Shown piece by piece: positions 34,730-46,658 of a stretch of 64,000 nt of DNA (positions are counted from its first letter, which is position 1; every line of letters begins with the position of its first letter). Position numbers and translations under genes: made by a program. Below the pieces are notes generated by a model. It was given only the letters and a program-made list of their open reading frames with translations, made no database searches and was not told the DNA's origin. The DNA lies in NCBI GenBank assembly GCA_010015745.1, contig ML978154.1, positions 644,668 to 708,667 on the forward strand. The letters are read 5' to 3'. The DNA comes from Setomelanomma holmii. Lineage: Eukaryota; Ascomycota; Dothideomycetes; Pleosporales; Phaeosphaeriaceae.

Positions 34730-35401
34730 ATTTTCGAAGATATCCTACCAAAGTCGAAGACAAATCATATCATAGAAGACAGCTACTCAAAGTAGAGTAG
34801 TGCCAAGGACTGTTCCGAGGTAACTGTCTGAAGCCTCCTCTGATCTTGCGTAAGTAATATCCTATGAATCCGAGGTTATTGACGAGTACTCCAATTGGGC
34901 AGTTGCAGTCACAACTTCCATCTGACGTCACCCACACTAGGGTCAACTCGACCCGACTTCGGAGCCTTTGATCCGGGCGATCCTCCCAAACCACCCAATA
35001 TCCCTCCATCAACCACCCCTCCCCTCAGTCCTTCAGGCACCCAGCACAAGGCAAATTTACCCGGCGGCTCGCGAGCCCCCAGCCCCACACTCCTCCACAT
35101 GGCATCCGCTTCCGAAGACCGTTTCCCACCTCATCTATCGTGATCAACGAGGCTAAACACGCACGTTTGGCGCATCGCAGGCTTCGCGGGGAAAAGGTGC
35201 TGTTGTAACCGGGTAATGTCTGCGTTAGCGGAGAGATGGGAGCAGGGGTGAGTGGGAGGGGTTGATATGCAGGTGCAATGACGCTATGGGATTCATGGTA
35301 TATGCTAGATATCCCTGTCGGTAGTTGGGTGTGGAAGTATAACCTGGGATAAGATGGAGGTTTACTTATTTCCATAATTTCGGCGCGTTTTGAGTATACA
35401 G
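34730..35401. other. Intergenic region between GH5 and GH43
   Basis: No gene is recognisable. A Pro-rich short frame (34895-35143) is judged spurious. Confidence 0.45.
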
Positions 35402-37778
35402 ATGGGGTCGCTGAAACGAGTTGTGGCGCTACTTGTGCTGGGCGGTGCGAGTGTGACTGGGCAGCAGTTCAATTCGAGGTGGTATAATCCAATCATACCT
35501 GGGGTAAGTCGAGAGCGTCTGCAAGTAATCGTGGGAGTCTGATGACTTGTAGTTCCATCCTGATCCGAGTTGCATTTTCCACAAGCCTGATGAAACGTTT
35601 TACTGCGCGTCGAGCACGTTCAACGTGTTTCCTGGCATACCGATACACGCGAGCAAGGATTTGACGAATTGGAGGCTTGTTGGTAAGTTTCGTCGCTCTT
35701 ATCGATTATTGTTTTCAAATGCCTTTGGTCAAGCTTTTCAGATCCTGTCATCGACCACCCTTGCAGGCTTACTTCCGGACTTGTCTCCATTTTTGTTTGC
35801 ATGGTACTTCTTCAAACCTTGTTATAATGTTTCGTGCCACTTTATCAACGATCAAGGGACCTTGTAAGGTCTTCAAGTCATATCAGTCATCAGTATCACA
35901 ACTTCAATCTGGGTATACCGACTGTGTTTCTTTTGACCCACAACATTTCAAGAGATTGCGGCTTCTATGAGTGGTAGTATTGATTCATATCGATCGATAC
36001 AGGTCATGCACTCAACCGCAAAAGCCAATTACCGGAACTTGCCGACTCTGTCGGTGCCACAAGCGGCATTTGGGCACCGGCACTTCGCGAGCACAATGGC
36101 ACATTCTACTTGTTGACTACTATGGTGTGGGACAAGAAGGCCGACAACGATTCGTCGAGATGGGATAATGTATACGACATAATCCCTTGTTTGTGTGGCT
36201 AAGGTTTGTGGCTGATGACAACCAGATCATCTTCTCGACTACTGATCTATGGGATCAAAGCAAATGGAGCGATGCTGTGCATATCCCATTCGAAGGTTAC
36301 GACATCAGTCCGCATTGGGATGATGATGGCAACTCGTACATTGTTGGATCGCATGCCTGGAAAGTGGCGTAAGTGTTGAGTATCACGATCTCGAAATCTG
36401 TTGACCTGTGGTCAGGTATGGTATCCATCTTGCCAAGGTCGATCTCAAGACTGGCACAGTTTTGAGCAACTGGACCAATTTGTGGAATGGTACAGGTGGT
36501 ATCGTGAGTCTCGCTACGCCAAGGCTCTCAAGAATACTACTTACAGACATCGCAGGCACCTGAAGGTCCACATATCTTCAAGAAAGATGGCTGGTATTAC
36601 TTGATGATTGCCGAAGGCGGAACGGGTCTCCTGCACATGGAGACAATAGCGCGCTCGAAGAAGCTCCACGGTCCTTATGATCCCAATCCAGCGAACCCGA
36701 TTTTGACGAATGCAAACACTACGGAGTACTGTCAGTATTGGATCGAGTATATCCCTTTGCATTCCCGCTGACAGGTGTTCCCAGTCCAAGCAGTGGGACA
36801 CGCCGATATTTTTCAAGATGCACGTGGTCAATTGTGGGGTGTTGCGTTAGCAGTGCGTACTGGTCCGGAGTGGCTCAACTTCCCGCTTGGTCGAGAGACA
36901 GTGCTGTACAACGTGACCTGGGAGAATGGTTCTTGGCCCGTTCTTCAACATCCAGTTCGTGGTGACATGCGTGGCTGGTCCCTTCCTGGCATCGTTCAGA
37001 ATCTACCTGGTGATGGGTCAGTGCTCAGCTGTGCGATGTAGACGCTCTTACTGATCCGAATCCCAGCCCTTTCGCGGATGAAGGTGATTTCTATCGTCAC
37101 TTCCCACCCAATTCATCCATACCACCACACTTCGTCTACTGGCGCCCACCAGTGAAGGACAACTATATCGTCTCACCTCCCGGCCATGCAAACTGGCTCG
37201 AACTCAGACCCTCAAACTTGAACCTCACGGGCCTGGACGGCAACTCCAATGGCCCAGGCGGTATCACATTCATCAGTCGTCGGCAAGTCGACACGCTCTT
37301 CACATATGATCTGACCTTCAACTACACATCTACCGCGCTCAACGAAGAAGCTGGCATATCGCTCTTCTTGTCGCAAAACCACCATGCACGTCTTGGCATC
37401 ACCATGCTACCAACGTCCAACTCCTCTACACCAACACCACACTTTCATTTTCACGCGATATCTTACATCCCAGTACCGAGCGATGTCATGGCGCCCATCC
37501 CATCAGCCTGGAGCAGCAAACTTCTAACACTATCTCTACGCACCGTGAACCAGACACATTACGAATTCGGCGCAGGTCCAGCCGATGGATCTGATCGACC
37601 GCGATCGATTGCAGTGGTTTCGGGCGAAATTATAAGCTGGGGCTTCACGGGCGCATTGGTAGGTGCGTATGCGACGAGCAATGGCGGGACAGGCAAGACG
37701 AGTGCATATGTGACGGATTGGCATTATGAGGGGTGGGGACAGGTGAGGGAGATATGGAATGGGACGTTGAGAGCTTGA
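35402..37778 (+). CDS. Secreted glycoside hydrolase family 43 (beta-xylosidase/arabinofuranosidase-like)
   Basis: Eight exons (35402-35503, 35553-35682, 36003-36169, 36226-36368, 36416-36503, 36556-36730, 36785-37016, 37067-37778) give 582 residues. A signal peptide (MGSLKRVVALLVLGGASVTG) precedes the five-bladed propeller: the base aspartate in PGFHPDPSCIF, the transition-state aspartate in GYDISPHWDDDG, and the acid glutamate in APEGPHIFKK. The last ~200 residues resemble the C-terminal beta-sandwich found in GH43 xylosidases. The second intron (35683-36002, 320 nt) is far longer than the others (47-56 nt). The enzyme would trim xylan or arabinan side chains outside the cell, next to the GH5 gene. 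Confidence 0.88.
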
Positions 37779-38439
37779 TGGAGAAGTTTGGTTTGATAAT
37801 AGCCTTGTACATATTAGATGTAGCAGATCCAAGAAAGGCAGTTCACTTCGGTGGAAGACAGCTATGTCCAGTCTTCCTGACGTTCACCTTGAATGCTTCG
37901 TGCACGCGCCTCCACTCATCCAAGCACAACGTCGTGCACCTCTCCCTCGAGCCGCGCTCACCGCTGACGCAGCCGCAGACGCCGTGTCCCATCCCAATCC
38001 TCCCCATCCCGCATCGCACCGTTTCCTAGTGCAACGTTACCTGCGGACCTACGCGAAAACGCCGTGCGCGTCTCATCGCATGGGGATCCCGTGTAGCACG
38101 ACGGCCGGTATCGGAGAGCCGTTGAGTGTCGTACGAATGACTCGGGTGTACCAAACCTTGACCGGCGACGACGAGGCAAGGCAGCGGTTGTGATGGCTGG
38201 GAATGTCAAGCGGGTGAGGCTGAGCGCTAAGGATGTAGGTGGTTAGACTGCACGATGCCTAGATAAGATAAAGATCGCGGGGAGAGCTCGCTTGGTGGAT
38301 GGGATGGGAGTGGGATGTTTAGCGTGACGGGGCCTTAAGGCGTTGTTGACATGGAGCTGATCTCGTCCATTGATCTCGTCATTTCTCTTCTGTCTGTCGT
38401 CAGTAGTCGCTCGAGCTTGTCAAGCTTTGCACCTCGATC
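37779..38439. promoter_or_regulatory. Intergenic region upstream of the P450
   Basis: GC-rich short frames occur but no recognisable gene. Confidence 0.4.
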
Positions 38440-40393
38440 ATGTTGGCTCCCACGACCCTTGCCATTCTCATCCCCTTCGTCTTCCTGACTCATGTCATTA
38501 TAACGTACATCCAGAATCCGCTTCGTAAAATCCCAGCCGCACATCCACTGTCGCACTTCACGTCTCTCTGGATCCATTCGATCCGATGGCGCGCAATTGA
38601 GAACGCGACGTTGACAGCAGCACATGCGCGGCTCGGACCAATCATATGTCTCGGGCCGAGTGAGATCAGTGTGAATTGTGTCAATGGTGGCATTCGAGAT
38701 GTGTACGCAGGTGGATTTGAGAAGCAAAGTCCTGCCAGAGGCGGATATAACTGGTATGCTTTCTTCTCGAATTACGGAGGGTAAGTCTTGCATTTCCCAA
38801 TGGATGGGCCAGTGTGATATAACTATTAGTAGAGTTGATAACATGTTCTCCATGGGAGGCAATAAGCCACATTCGCTACGAAAGAGGATGATTAGCAACA
38901 TCTACAGCAAGTCGGCTTTGACTGCGTCGCCAGCATTTCTCGCGCAGGTTTCCACTATTCTGTACGACCGATTTCTGCCCTACCTCGACTCAGCTTGTCG
39001 CAAAAATGATGGCGTGCTGAACATTTCCGCCTTCATGAGCGCTGCGACCATGGATATCGTCACCGGCTACATCTTTGGGCTGAAAGCAAGCTCGAACCTG
39101 ATCAGCACTCCCGACGAGCTCTCGTGGTTTCTGGACTTGTACAACTCGCGCCGATCGTACAACTTCTGGCCACAAGAATTTCCAGGACTGACTGGCTTCG
39201 CTGAGAAGTGGCTTGGATATAGGCTCGCACCGAAGTGGGTCGATGAGGCCAACAGCAAAATCGAAAAGTGGACACAGCAGATGTGCCAACGTGCAGGCCA
39301 GGTCCTGATCAGTGGGAATACGCAGCCAGGAGATACGCCAGCAGTGTATCAGCAACTTTACGCCACTCTGACAAAAGACGCGAAGAAGGGAGACATCGAG
39401 AACGCCGGAATTGAACCACTTCTGGCGAGCGAAGTGCTCGACCACCTGGCAGCAGGCTTCGACACCTCTTCGATCACGCTGACATACGTTATCCATGAGT
39501 TGTCGCAGCACAAGGACATCCAGCGCCGTCTGCAAGCCGAGCTTCTTTCCTTGGACCCACAGCTTGTGTCCTCGTCGTCTCCGCATCTGCTAGGGCGCAG
39601 GGTAGTCGACGCGCTGCCCGTCTTGCACGCTGTGATATGGGAGACTCTCCGCTTGCACTCGGCCATCCCAGGGCCTCAGCCACGCTTCACGCCTCCACAA
39701 GGGTGTCATCTAGGACCCGAAGAACGATCCTATTATGTACCTGGTGGCGTGAGAGTGAGCGCGAGTGCTGGGCTGCTCCATGCGAACGAAGAGGTGTATG
39801 AGCGTGCGAGCGAATGGAGGCCGGAACGGTGGCTGGACTTGGACAAGCTCGACGATGAAAGGAGAAAGGACATGGAGAGTCGGTGGTTCTGGGCGTTTGG
39901 AAGGTCAGTCAAGCATCTCTGAAAAGATGCGTCAATGTCTCGCTCACGATATGTAGTGGTGGCCGCATGTGTGTCGGCAGTCATCTGGCAGTCTATCGTA
40001 AGTCCTCATCTTTCCTCACACACCGCTTTGAAATAGCAGCCATGGGCTTTTCTTCGGTCTCGGTGACTGCAAGGCAAAATTTGCAAGCTCCTGGTAGTCG
40101 CGTTCGTGTTCAGGGTGCGCGACCTCGCTGTCCGCAAGGTGGCACGACCATGACCATCGAGGGAAGAGAATGGCCTAGCACTGACTATCAACCATGAAAT
40201 ATGGCTATCATTGTAATGCTCCAAATGATCGCAAGCTGACAAGCAGGCAGAGATGAAGTACATTGTTGCGGCGCTGTACTCGAGTTACAGCACTAGCATT
40301 GTTGACGACACTGGCATCGAACAGATCGACAGTTATACGGCGCCGCCCAAGAACGATAGACTCATGGTGAGATTGGAGTATTTAGCAGGATGA
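38440..40393 (+). CDS. Cytochrome P450 monooxygenase
   Basis: Four exons (38440-38780, 38830-39903, 39957-39997, 40251-40393) give 532 residues. An N-terminal membrane anchor (TTLAILIPFVFLTHVIITYI) is followed by the ER-facing catalytic domain. The I-helix reads HLAAGFDTSS, the ExxR is in VIWETLRLH, then PERW, and the heme loop FGSGGRMCVGSHLAVY carries the cysteine ligand. The tail IEQIDSYTAPPKNDRL resembles fungal microsomal P450s of unknown substrate. A 41-nt exon encodes the heme loop. It is followed by a 253-nt intron, long for this window. All catalytic landmarks are intact. No partner biosynthetic genes are adjacent. Confidence 0.88.
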
Positions 40394-43300
40394 GCTCGGG
40401 TCTCTCGAATTGAAGTGCTTTGTCGTCCTTTGCTTCATCACTTAGTCAGCATTCAAGGATGAACTTTCACTGCGTGAGCGTACGACACATAGACAAGGCC
40501 TGCTGCAACTACCCCAGAACTCTGCAAGGGGTTACAGCGGAAGGAGGGGTATTGATGCGAAATCGCCGGTAGGCGGGGTCCGGTGTGAAACCTGTTGGGT
40601 CCGGTCTACCACGGTAGAGATACGCAGCTGCCGCAGCATGACGATATGATGGCTAGTCTTCAATGCGAGGGCGATCAGTCTTCGAGTTACAATGCAATGA
40701 GTCGATTGTAAAGTGAGCGTCTTTGCTTCAATTCGAGTTCGTAAGTTTTGCCAATTGCCCCAAGCGCTGTCCTGATTAGGATGCCTGTGCTACCATTTGA
40801 CTGATGGCAAGGAAGTCACGAACAGCGAGCACGAGTACGCAGCAAGTCGTGATGAGCCTGCAGCCGTGAGATGGAGCCATGACTTCCGAACTTTCTTGGT
40901 CTGACGCCGGTCTTGTAGACGCCTTTGTCTCCAAAACCCAGACAGAATGGCTTAGCCAGTAGCAGCAGGTAAATGCACATAAAATTTTCCCTTAGCTTTA
41001 GGCATAGCAGTTCACGCTTCTCGTACCTTTCCAGGTCCGGAAATCTGGCCTTCCTGTGCGGCAATTCCCCTGTCGATTGCGCGTCCAGCATCAGCTAAGT
41101 GTTGCGATCGATGAGTGAGAAGAACAGCGTCCGGGAACCATTCCGACTTCGGCAATTGTAAACTCTCGCACTATCTAATGCGGGGCTTGATCAGAGCAGT
41201 CCCGCATGCATTGGGATTCATCGCTGGATTCTCATGATAACGGCGAAGGCCAGAAGCGACAGAAAGAGCCGCCACAGTACTGCGTACTATGGTGTGGGCA
41301 CGGCTGTCAGCAAGCGTATGTCCCATAACTTTCCCGCACTACCGGCAGGTACGTGACACTTCCGAGCGTAGACGCGGTCGTGCAAAGTGCAATATGCAAG
41401 GGCAACTGCGAAAGTCTCCACCACTGTCTGGCGACTTCTGAGACGAGTCAGCCGTCCAGCTGATGCGCCGCCGTTAGTGGGGAGCGGTTGATGTGAAGAC
41501 GTGTGCTGTGTCATTCGCAGATACCAGGAGCTTTGCTGAGCCAATACCTTGATCTCGCTTCGTTGGACCCTTTCGCAAACAGCCAGCCTAGGCATCGTCC
41601 AAAGTAGTTATTCCGTGGTGGGACTTCGCTCAAGGAAAGGCTTTTGACAAGCATGAGTATTCGAAATCTATGCTGCAAGTGTGGCAGCTATGCCTGGGCC
41701 TCGTCGTTGCTAGATCTTCCAGTATATGACGGAGGATGAGCCGCAAAACACAGCCAGAATTCAATTTGACAAGTATCTCAACGGGTCTTCGTTGCTTGTA
41801 CTCTGTAGGAGTCCTTAAACGCAAGACATGAGCTAATGAGCACTGCTTTATCTCTGCCTGGCTGATTACACCGGGCCTGTTCGACACTGGACCATAGCAT
41901 CGTTGCGAGCAGTTGGATGAACCTGGTTACTCTCTGCAGTAGCCACTGAAGCGACCTAGCACCTAGTGAGCAGATTGTTCCATGTCACATGTTTATGCGG
42001 CCCTGCAATCAGAATGGATAGTCACAGCGCACCCCACATTCGCTATATCGAAAGAACGTGATGCCGGCCACTCGCTGATCTGGTCGCGGCCGAGATAGAT
42101 TGAGCAGGTGCTGGACAGTTGTATACTAACAAGAGCAATAAGATGATGCCGTCCCTGCAGAGCTGTGGCGTGCGGAGGCATTGTTGAAACGACGAAAACG
42201 GGAAGGTGCATACTCGATGCGGCTTCCTCCTTCGCTGACTTCCCACGACTGATCGCAGTGACATAGCCATCAGTGCAATCCAGGCTGATGGTCCGTTTCG
42301 AACGGAAGCCTGCCTCAGATGCACGCAAGAGCGGTGTCGTCAGGGCCACATGCTTGCCTGTGCCGCCAATCTAGCATGTCTCAGGAACACTCCCGGCGGA
42401 AATGCCTTTGAACGGTATTGCCCAGAGTAGGCGAGCATGTAGATTAATCGCATACAAGGTTGATGTTGGGTCCATTTTCGCAGGACGCGAGGGTGCCTGG
42501 TGCCTTATGTTGCTGCGTCTGCAGAAACAATGGCCGTGGAGTGCTGTGGGTACATGACCTCAGTAGAGAACACCCTGGAATGATAATGTTCTGATCTGTC
42601 CAGAAGCTTGTCCCAACGAAGCACGATGCCGCCGAGCTCGTAGGTAGCAGCGAGATTGGCGTGCCGCAGCTTGGAGACAGCCATAACCCGGTGCTCGCTA
42701 TTGCTTACCCGGCGACAGAGCATCGTTAACAGCAGGGGCGGCTATAGCGCTGCTGTCAGAGACTGAGAGCCGAGCCAGCGTCTGAGCATCGCGCGTGCTG
42801 GACGCTCACTCGCTGGAGGTTTCGTGGCTAAAGAGCGCAAACGGGGATGTGGATGATGGTGCAACGTCGTAGAATTCTATCTGATGCGAACCAACCATAC
42901 GGCAGCCCGCGGCCCTTCATCGCACCCTAATCCTTGAAGAAATCCTCCCAGCCACCGCCAGATTCGACGGCGATCTCTCTCCACTTGCATCGCGAAAGCC
43001 ATCAAACGAGATCATCCCTGTGTGTTCATTTGTCTACCTCCACGCGCGAGCCGAGATCGCAGAAGAAATGCTCCCCGCATCTGATGACAGTCCGCCATGG
43101 ACGGAGCAGGGCGGACCGCCCACTGCGGACTGTTGACTGACAATCGCCTGTCAGCTGCAGTGCGATGTGAGTATGCAGCGGCTGCTTTAGCGTCTAGCTT
43201 TCCGTCACCTCTCGATGCCTTCAAGACTCGAGGCACGCCTCCGCGAGACTCGAAGCGTCGGCGGAACAGCTGCGTGACAGCCGCGTGCTTGGACGTGTTC

Positions 43301-45446
43301 TGTACGACGAGAGCATCTGGCGAGTAGTCGGAGCAGAACGCGTCGAGTCTGGCATCTAATCAGTATTCGGTTCCTCGAGGCGGCAGAGCTGGGGACTGTC
43401 CAGCAAACAGGCGGTGGGGGAACGCTGAGATATTGGGCCTCAACGGGGATTTATATACCGTCTCTCAAGTAAAGTAGTTTCAATGGCTAAATGCCGAGCG
43501 TTGTTTGGGTGTATACACGCTTGGGATCCTGCTCCCGGGTGCCCCGTTCGATGCTGCGCTGTGGCCCATAGTACCCTCGAACCTGGGATTGCCGTTCATC
43601 GAGGCACGACGGAAACCCTACGGCTACCCATGTCCTGCCGCCGTCACTCAAGCCGCCTGTGCAGCCCTCGTTCGTTCTTCGGCTACAAGGGACACCCTCG
43701 CTCTGGCAGAATGTGACAAGCGGGCAATTGCTCCGCTCTACACCACAACCAGCCTTGGCTCAGTGTCTTCTTCGACTGGTGCTTCTCTGATCATATAGGG
43801 CTCTCATTGCACGTCAATGCCTCACGTGCGGCGGTGCAGTCTTTCGTTGTCCTTCGTTCCCCGCGATTTTTCTTGCGCTTACACACGAGCCAGCGGGCTG
43901 GAACTTCGTCCTTCAAGATCTCTATCTCTGTATTTCGCCGAGCACATACCATTCTGTCGTTTCCGATAACTTTGGACGTCAAACCTCGGGGACTACCTTC
44001 TGAACGAAATTCACGGCAGCTACGCCTCGAACACCTTCAACAAGCAGGTGCACTCGAACGGCTCAACCCACTAGACAAGGAAGCACACTTTAGTCGAGGA
44101 AAGAATAAGGTTGTACGGCGCTCCTTACTGGCTGAACTAAATCTGCCTCGCATGATCACTTCATCGCTCGTTCATCTGCTAGCTCGCCATATCCGGTAGC
44201 GAACTATCCTTTCCGTCCAAGATCCGGGAGCTATCGATCGGCCGTAGCGTACAAGCAACTCGGTACCGGCTGGACTCTGACGACCCCTAAGCAACAAGCC
44301 CCCATGAGGCTGAAAACCCCGGTGCAAAGCAGAAGCAAGGCCTCAAGCAGAATTGTTGCAGAGCGCGGGGACGAGAAAGCCGCCGAACATCCCACAGCAG
44401 CAGATCAGAGGCCACCAGCACATCGATTGTGCGCTGCAAGAACCGTCCTGAACGTGGAAACAAGGTCCATTGATATACCGTCCATGCAACTCTGTTTCGT
44501 CATCTGACATATCGTACCGGTGCTCCAGCACTGAACGCACTGAAGAATCTTCAAAGCTGGTCTGCCTAGCTTCTTGGATTCCACAGGCTCATGGCCTCAC
44601 AACAAAGATCCTGTCCGTTCTAGAGCCCCAAGCTACCCCTTCGTCGCCCCGAAACACAGCCAGAGTCTCGCGCAAGACTTGTCGTTTCGAAACACACCAC
44701 CTTGGACAGCTTCTTCCACTGCAGTGCCCGCAGATTGGCCATTGTCGATCGTCCTATTCGGGCTCGCAGCATATTTAACAAACAGTTCTAGCACATTCTT
44801 CGATCGGGCACTCCTACAATTCACTGCGCCCCGCATACTGCTGCTTCAACGATTGTGAGTTTAACAGCGAGGGGTGTGATGCACACTTGCGCATCGTGCC
44901 AAGGCGCTGTCGTTGAGAATCGCAAGCTGACGCACACTGGACCACCGCTAGAGCTCCGATATTGGTTCTCAAAGGAGTCTGCGTCATCTTCCGCTCAACG
45001 TACCGTGGTTCTACGTGAGGGGCTTTGTATCGCTTCCGTACGGAGCGGCACGACCCTCACGCGCTTGACCAGTGTGACGTCTGGAATTTCAGAAGTTAAG
45101 GTCGACTATCTGAACGGATTTCCCAGGTACCAGTCGAACTCGTCCCAACAGCTGCTGAGGACTGACCATCTGTTCATTCCCCAGAAGGGGATCCGGCCGC
45201 CGGTGCCGAGAGGTCTCGAACTACATCTTTCAGCACACATCTTGGGTACTAAACCCATCGTACCTCTCAGTTACTCCCTCTTCCTTCAGCTTCCTGAGTT
45301 ACCACGGTCAAAGAAACGCACCGCTGAAGCTATTCAGCAACCACACCAACAAACAAAGCGAGTAACCACTGTAGCCGGATAACGGTGCGACTGATTTGCA
45401 AAAGCGCAGCCACCAGAGAACGAAGTTGTGCTACTGGGCCGTCACC
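40394..45446. other. 5 kb gene-poor region upstream of the velvet gene
   Basis: No open frame here resembles a known protein on either strand, and no terminal repeats or transposase remnants were recognised. A TATA-like TTATATACC occurs near 43451. Two plus-strand frames, 43505-43798 and 44855-45382 (175 codons), are open but unrecognised; the second ends only 64 nt before the VosA-like start and could be an upstream ORF in a long leader. Long leaders and large upstream regions are common for developmental regulators, but this is inference. Confidence 0.45.
44855..45382 (+). other. Unrecognised open frame just upstream of the velvet gene (possible uORF)
   Basis: 175 codons, basic and Ser/Thr/Leu-rich, with CASC near the start and KRTAEAIQQPHQQTKR at the end. 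No domain is recognised. Its position immediately 5' of the VosA-like ATG suggests a leader ORF or chance. Confidence 0.2.
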
Positions 45447-46658
45447 ATGGCGTACCAGGCGTATCAAGCGTATCACAACATGCAGCAGACACATGAGGTC
45501 CATCAACAGCACGACTTCCAGCAGGCCCAGAACATTCCGCACACCCAGAACACCCAGCCATCACAGGGCATTCAGCAGCCACAGGGCCTCCAGCAGCCAC
45601 AGGGTCTCCAGCATTTACAGGGCTTCCAGCAGCCACAGAACATCCAGCCATCACAGGACCCATATCGAGTGCCAATTCAGCTCCACCGAGCGCCGGCATA
45701 CAAGCTCCAATTCCGCCAACAACCGCTGGAAGCTCTTGTCTGCACTGAAGGCAAGGAGAAGTCCCGAAAACCAATCGATCCACCGCCGATCGTCCAAGTC
45801 ATTTTCGACCAACGCTATGACCCTAATTCAGACTTCCTCAGGAGTCCATATGTCTTTACCACTGCAAGCCTAGAGAACGGTATCAAGAATGAGGACCACA
45901 CCAAGAGCCAACAGTGCCGCCTCACTGGCACTCTTGTCTCCTCACTCCATTGTCTCAAGGACACCAACAACAAGGAAGGAGGCTTCTTCATCTTCGGCGA
46001 CATATCCGTCAAAGACGTGGGCACCTACAGACTGCGTGTCACTCTCCATGAACTGGCTGGTTCAGAAAGTCGTTGTTTGGGTGAAATCATCTCGGAGCCG
46101 TTCCGCGTCGTCTTGTCCAAGGACTTCAAAGGCCTGGCCGAGTCCACTCATCTTTCAAGATCATTCTCCGATCAAGGCGTTCGACTCCGTCTCCGGAAGG
46201 ACGCCAGGGGCATGAATCGCGGCAAGCGGTCGCACTCTGAAGAGGAGGAGACTGTCTCTAATGCAGAGAACAAGAAGGTCAAGAACGAGAGCCCATACGC
46301 GCACAGTTTGCCCCCGGTCCCCGTCCCCTCGACTTATCGTCTGGGCTCACATATGCCGACCAACATGGCTCCCAACATGTCTGCCCACATGCTCAGCAAC
46401 ATGGCTTCCCACGTGTCTAACAACACGGCGTCCAGCATGCCTTCCAACATGCCTCAAACCTACCACACTAACCTCATGCCGTCTCGCATGTTGCCCAACA
46501 TGCCTCTCACCATGAGCTCGAACCCATCGTCGAATCCCTACTATGCGCCAACCAACACCCACCAATACTCATCGCCCCCCAATAATACCCAGGTGCCCTT
46601 CAACACGTTCAACTCCAGCCAAATCGGTGACGGATGGTATGACCAAGTCGACCGGTAG
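45447..46658 (+). CDS. vosA: Velvet-domain regulator, VosA-like
   Basis: An intronless gene of 403 residues starts in a strong context (GTCACCATGG, 45447). The velvet domain spans about residues 85-255: LQFRQQPLEALVCTEGKEKS, RKPIDPPPIVQV, LTGTLVSSLHCLKD, GGFFIFGDISVKDVG, ISEPFRVVLSKDFKG and STHLSRSFSDQGVRLRLRK. The RQQP...GKEKNRKPIDPPPIVQ start is the VosA signature. Velvet proteins are NF-kB-like DNA-binding factors that control spore maturation, trehalose and development with VelB. A nuclear-localisation-like KKVKNE lies after the domain. The N-terminus has Gln-rich hexapeptide repeats; the C-terminus has Asn-Met repeats and a Pro/Asn/Ser tail. Confidence 0.92.
   Translation: MAYQAYQAYHNMQQTHEVHQQHDFQQAQNIPHTQNTQPSQGIQQPQGLQQPQGLQHLQGFQQPQNIQPSQDPYRVPIQLHRAPAYKLQFRQQPLEALVCTEGKEKSRKPIDPPPIVQVIFDQRYDPNSDFLRSPYVFTTASLENGIKNEDHTKSQQCRLTGTLVSSLHCLKDTNNKEGGFFIFGDISVKDVGTYRLRVTLHELAGSESRCLGEIISEPFRVVLSKDFKGLAESTHLSRSFSDQGVRLRLRKDARGMNRGKRSHSEEEETVSNAENKKVKNESPYAHSLPPVPVPSTYRLGSHMPTNMAPNMSAHMLSNMASHVSNNTASSMPSNMPQTYHTNLMPSRMLPNMPLTMSSNPSSNPYYAPTNTHQYSSPPNNTQVPFNTFNSSQIGDGWYDQVDR
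45567..45656 (+). repeat. 18-bp coding minisatellite in the velvet gene
   Basis: Five units of 18 bp encode GIQQPQ, GLQQPQ, GLQHLQ, GFQQPQ and NIQPSQ. The second and third units are the closest. Such in-frame tracts vary in copy number easily. Confidence 0.75.
46350..46510 (+). repeat. Asn-Met-rich coding repeat in the velvet gene
   Basis: AACATG recurs every 12-24 bp (NMAPNM, HMLSNM, SMPSNM, MLPNMP). The encoded segment is Met/Asn/Ser/Pro-rich and likely disordered. Confidence 0.6.

Noticed and set aside
33228..40393. A secondary-metabolite gene cluster around the P450
   Set aside because: No polyketide, peptide or terpene synthase, methyltransferase or transporter lies nearby; neighbours are secreted hydrolases and housekeeping genes.
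40394..45446. Transposon in the gene-poor region
   Set aside because: No transposase, reverse transcriptase, terminal inverted repeat or long terminal repeat could be recognised by reading.
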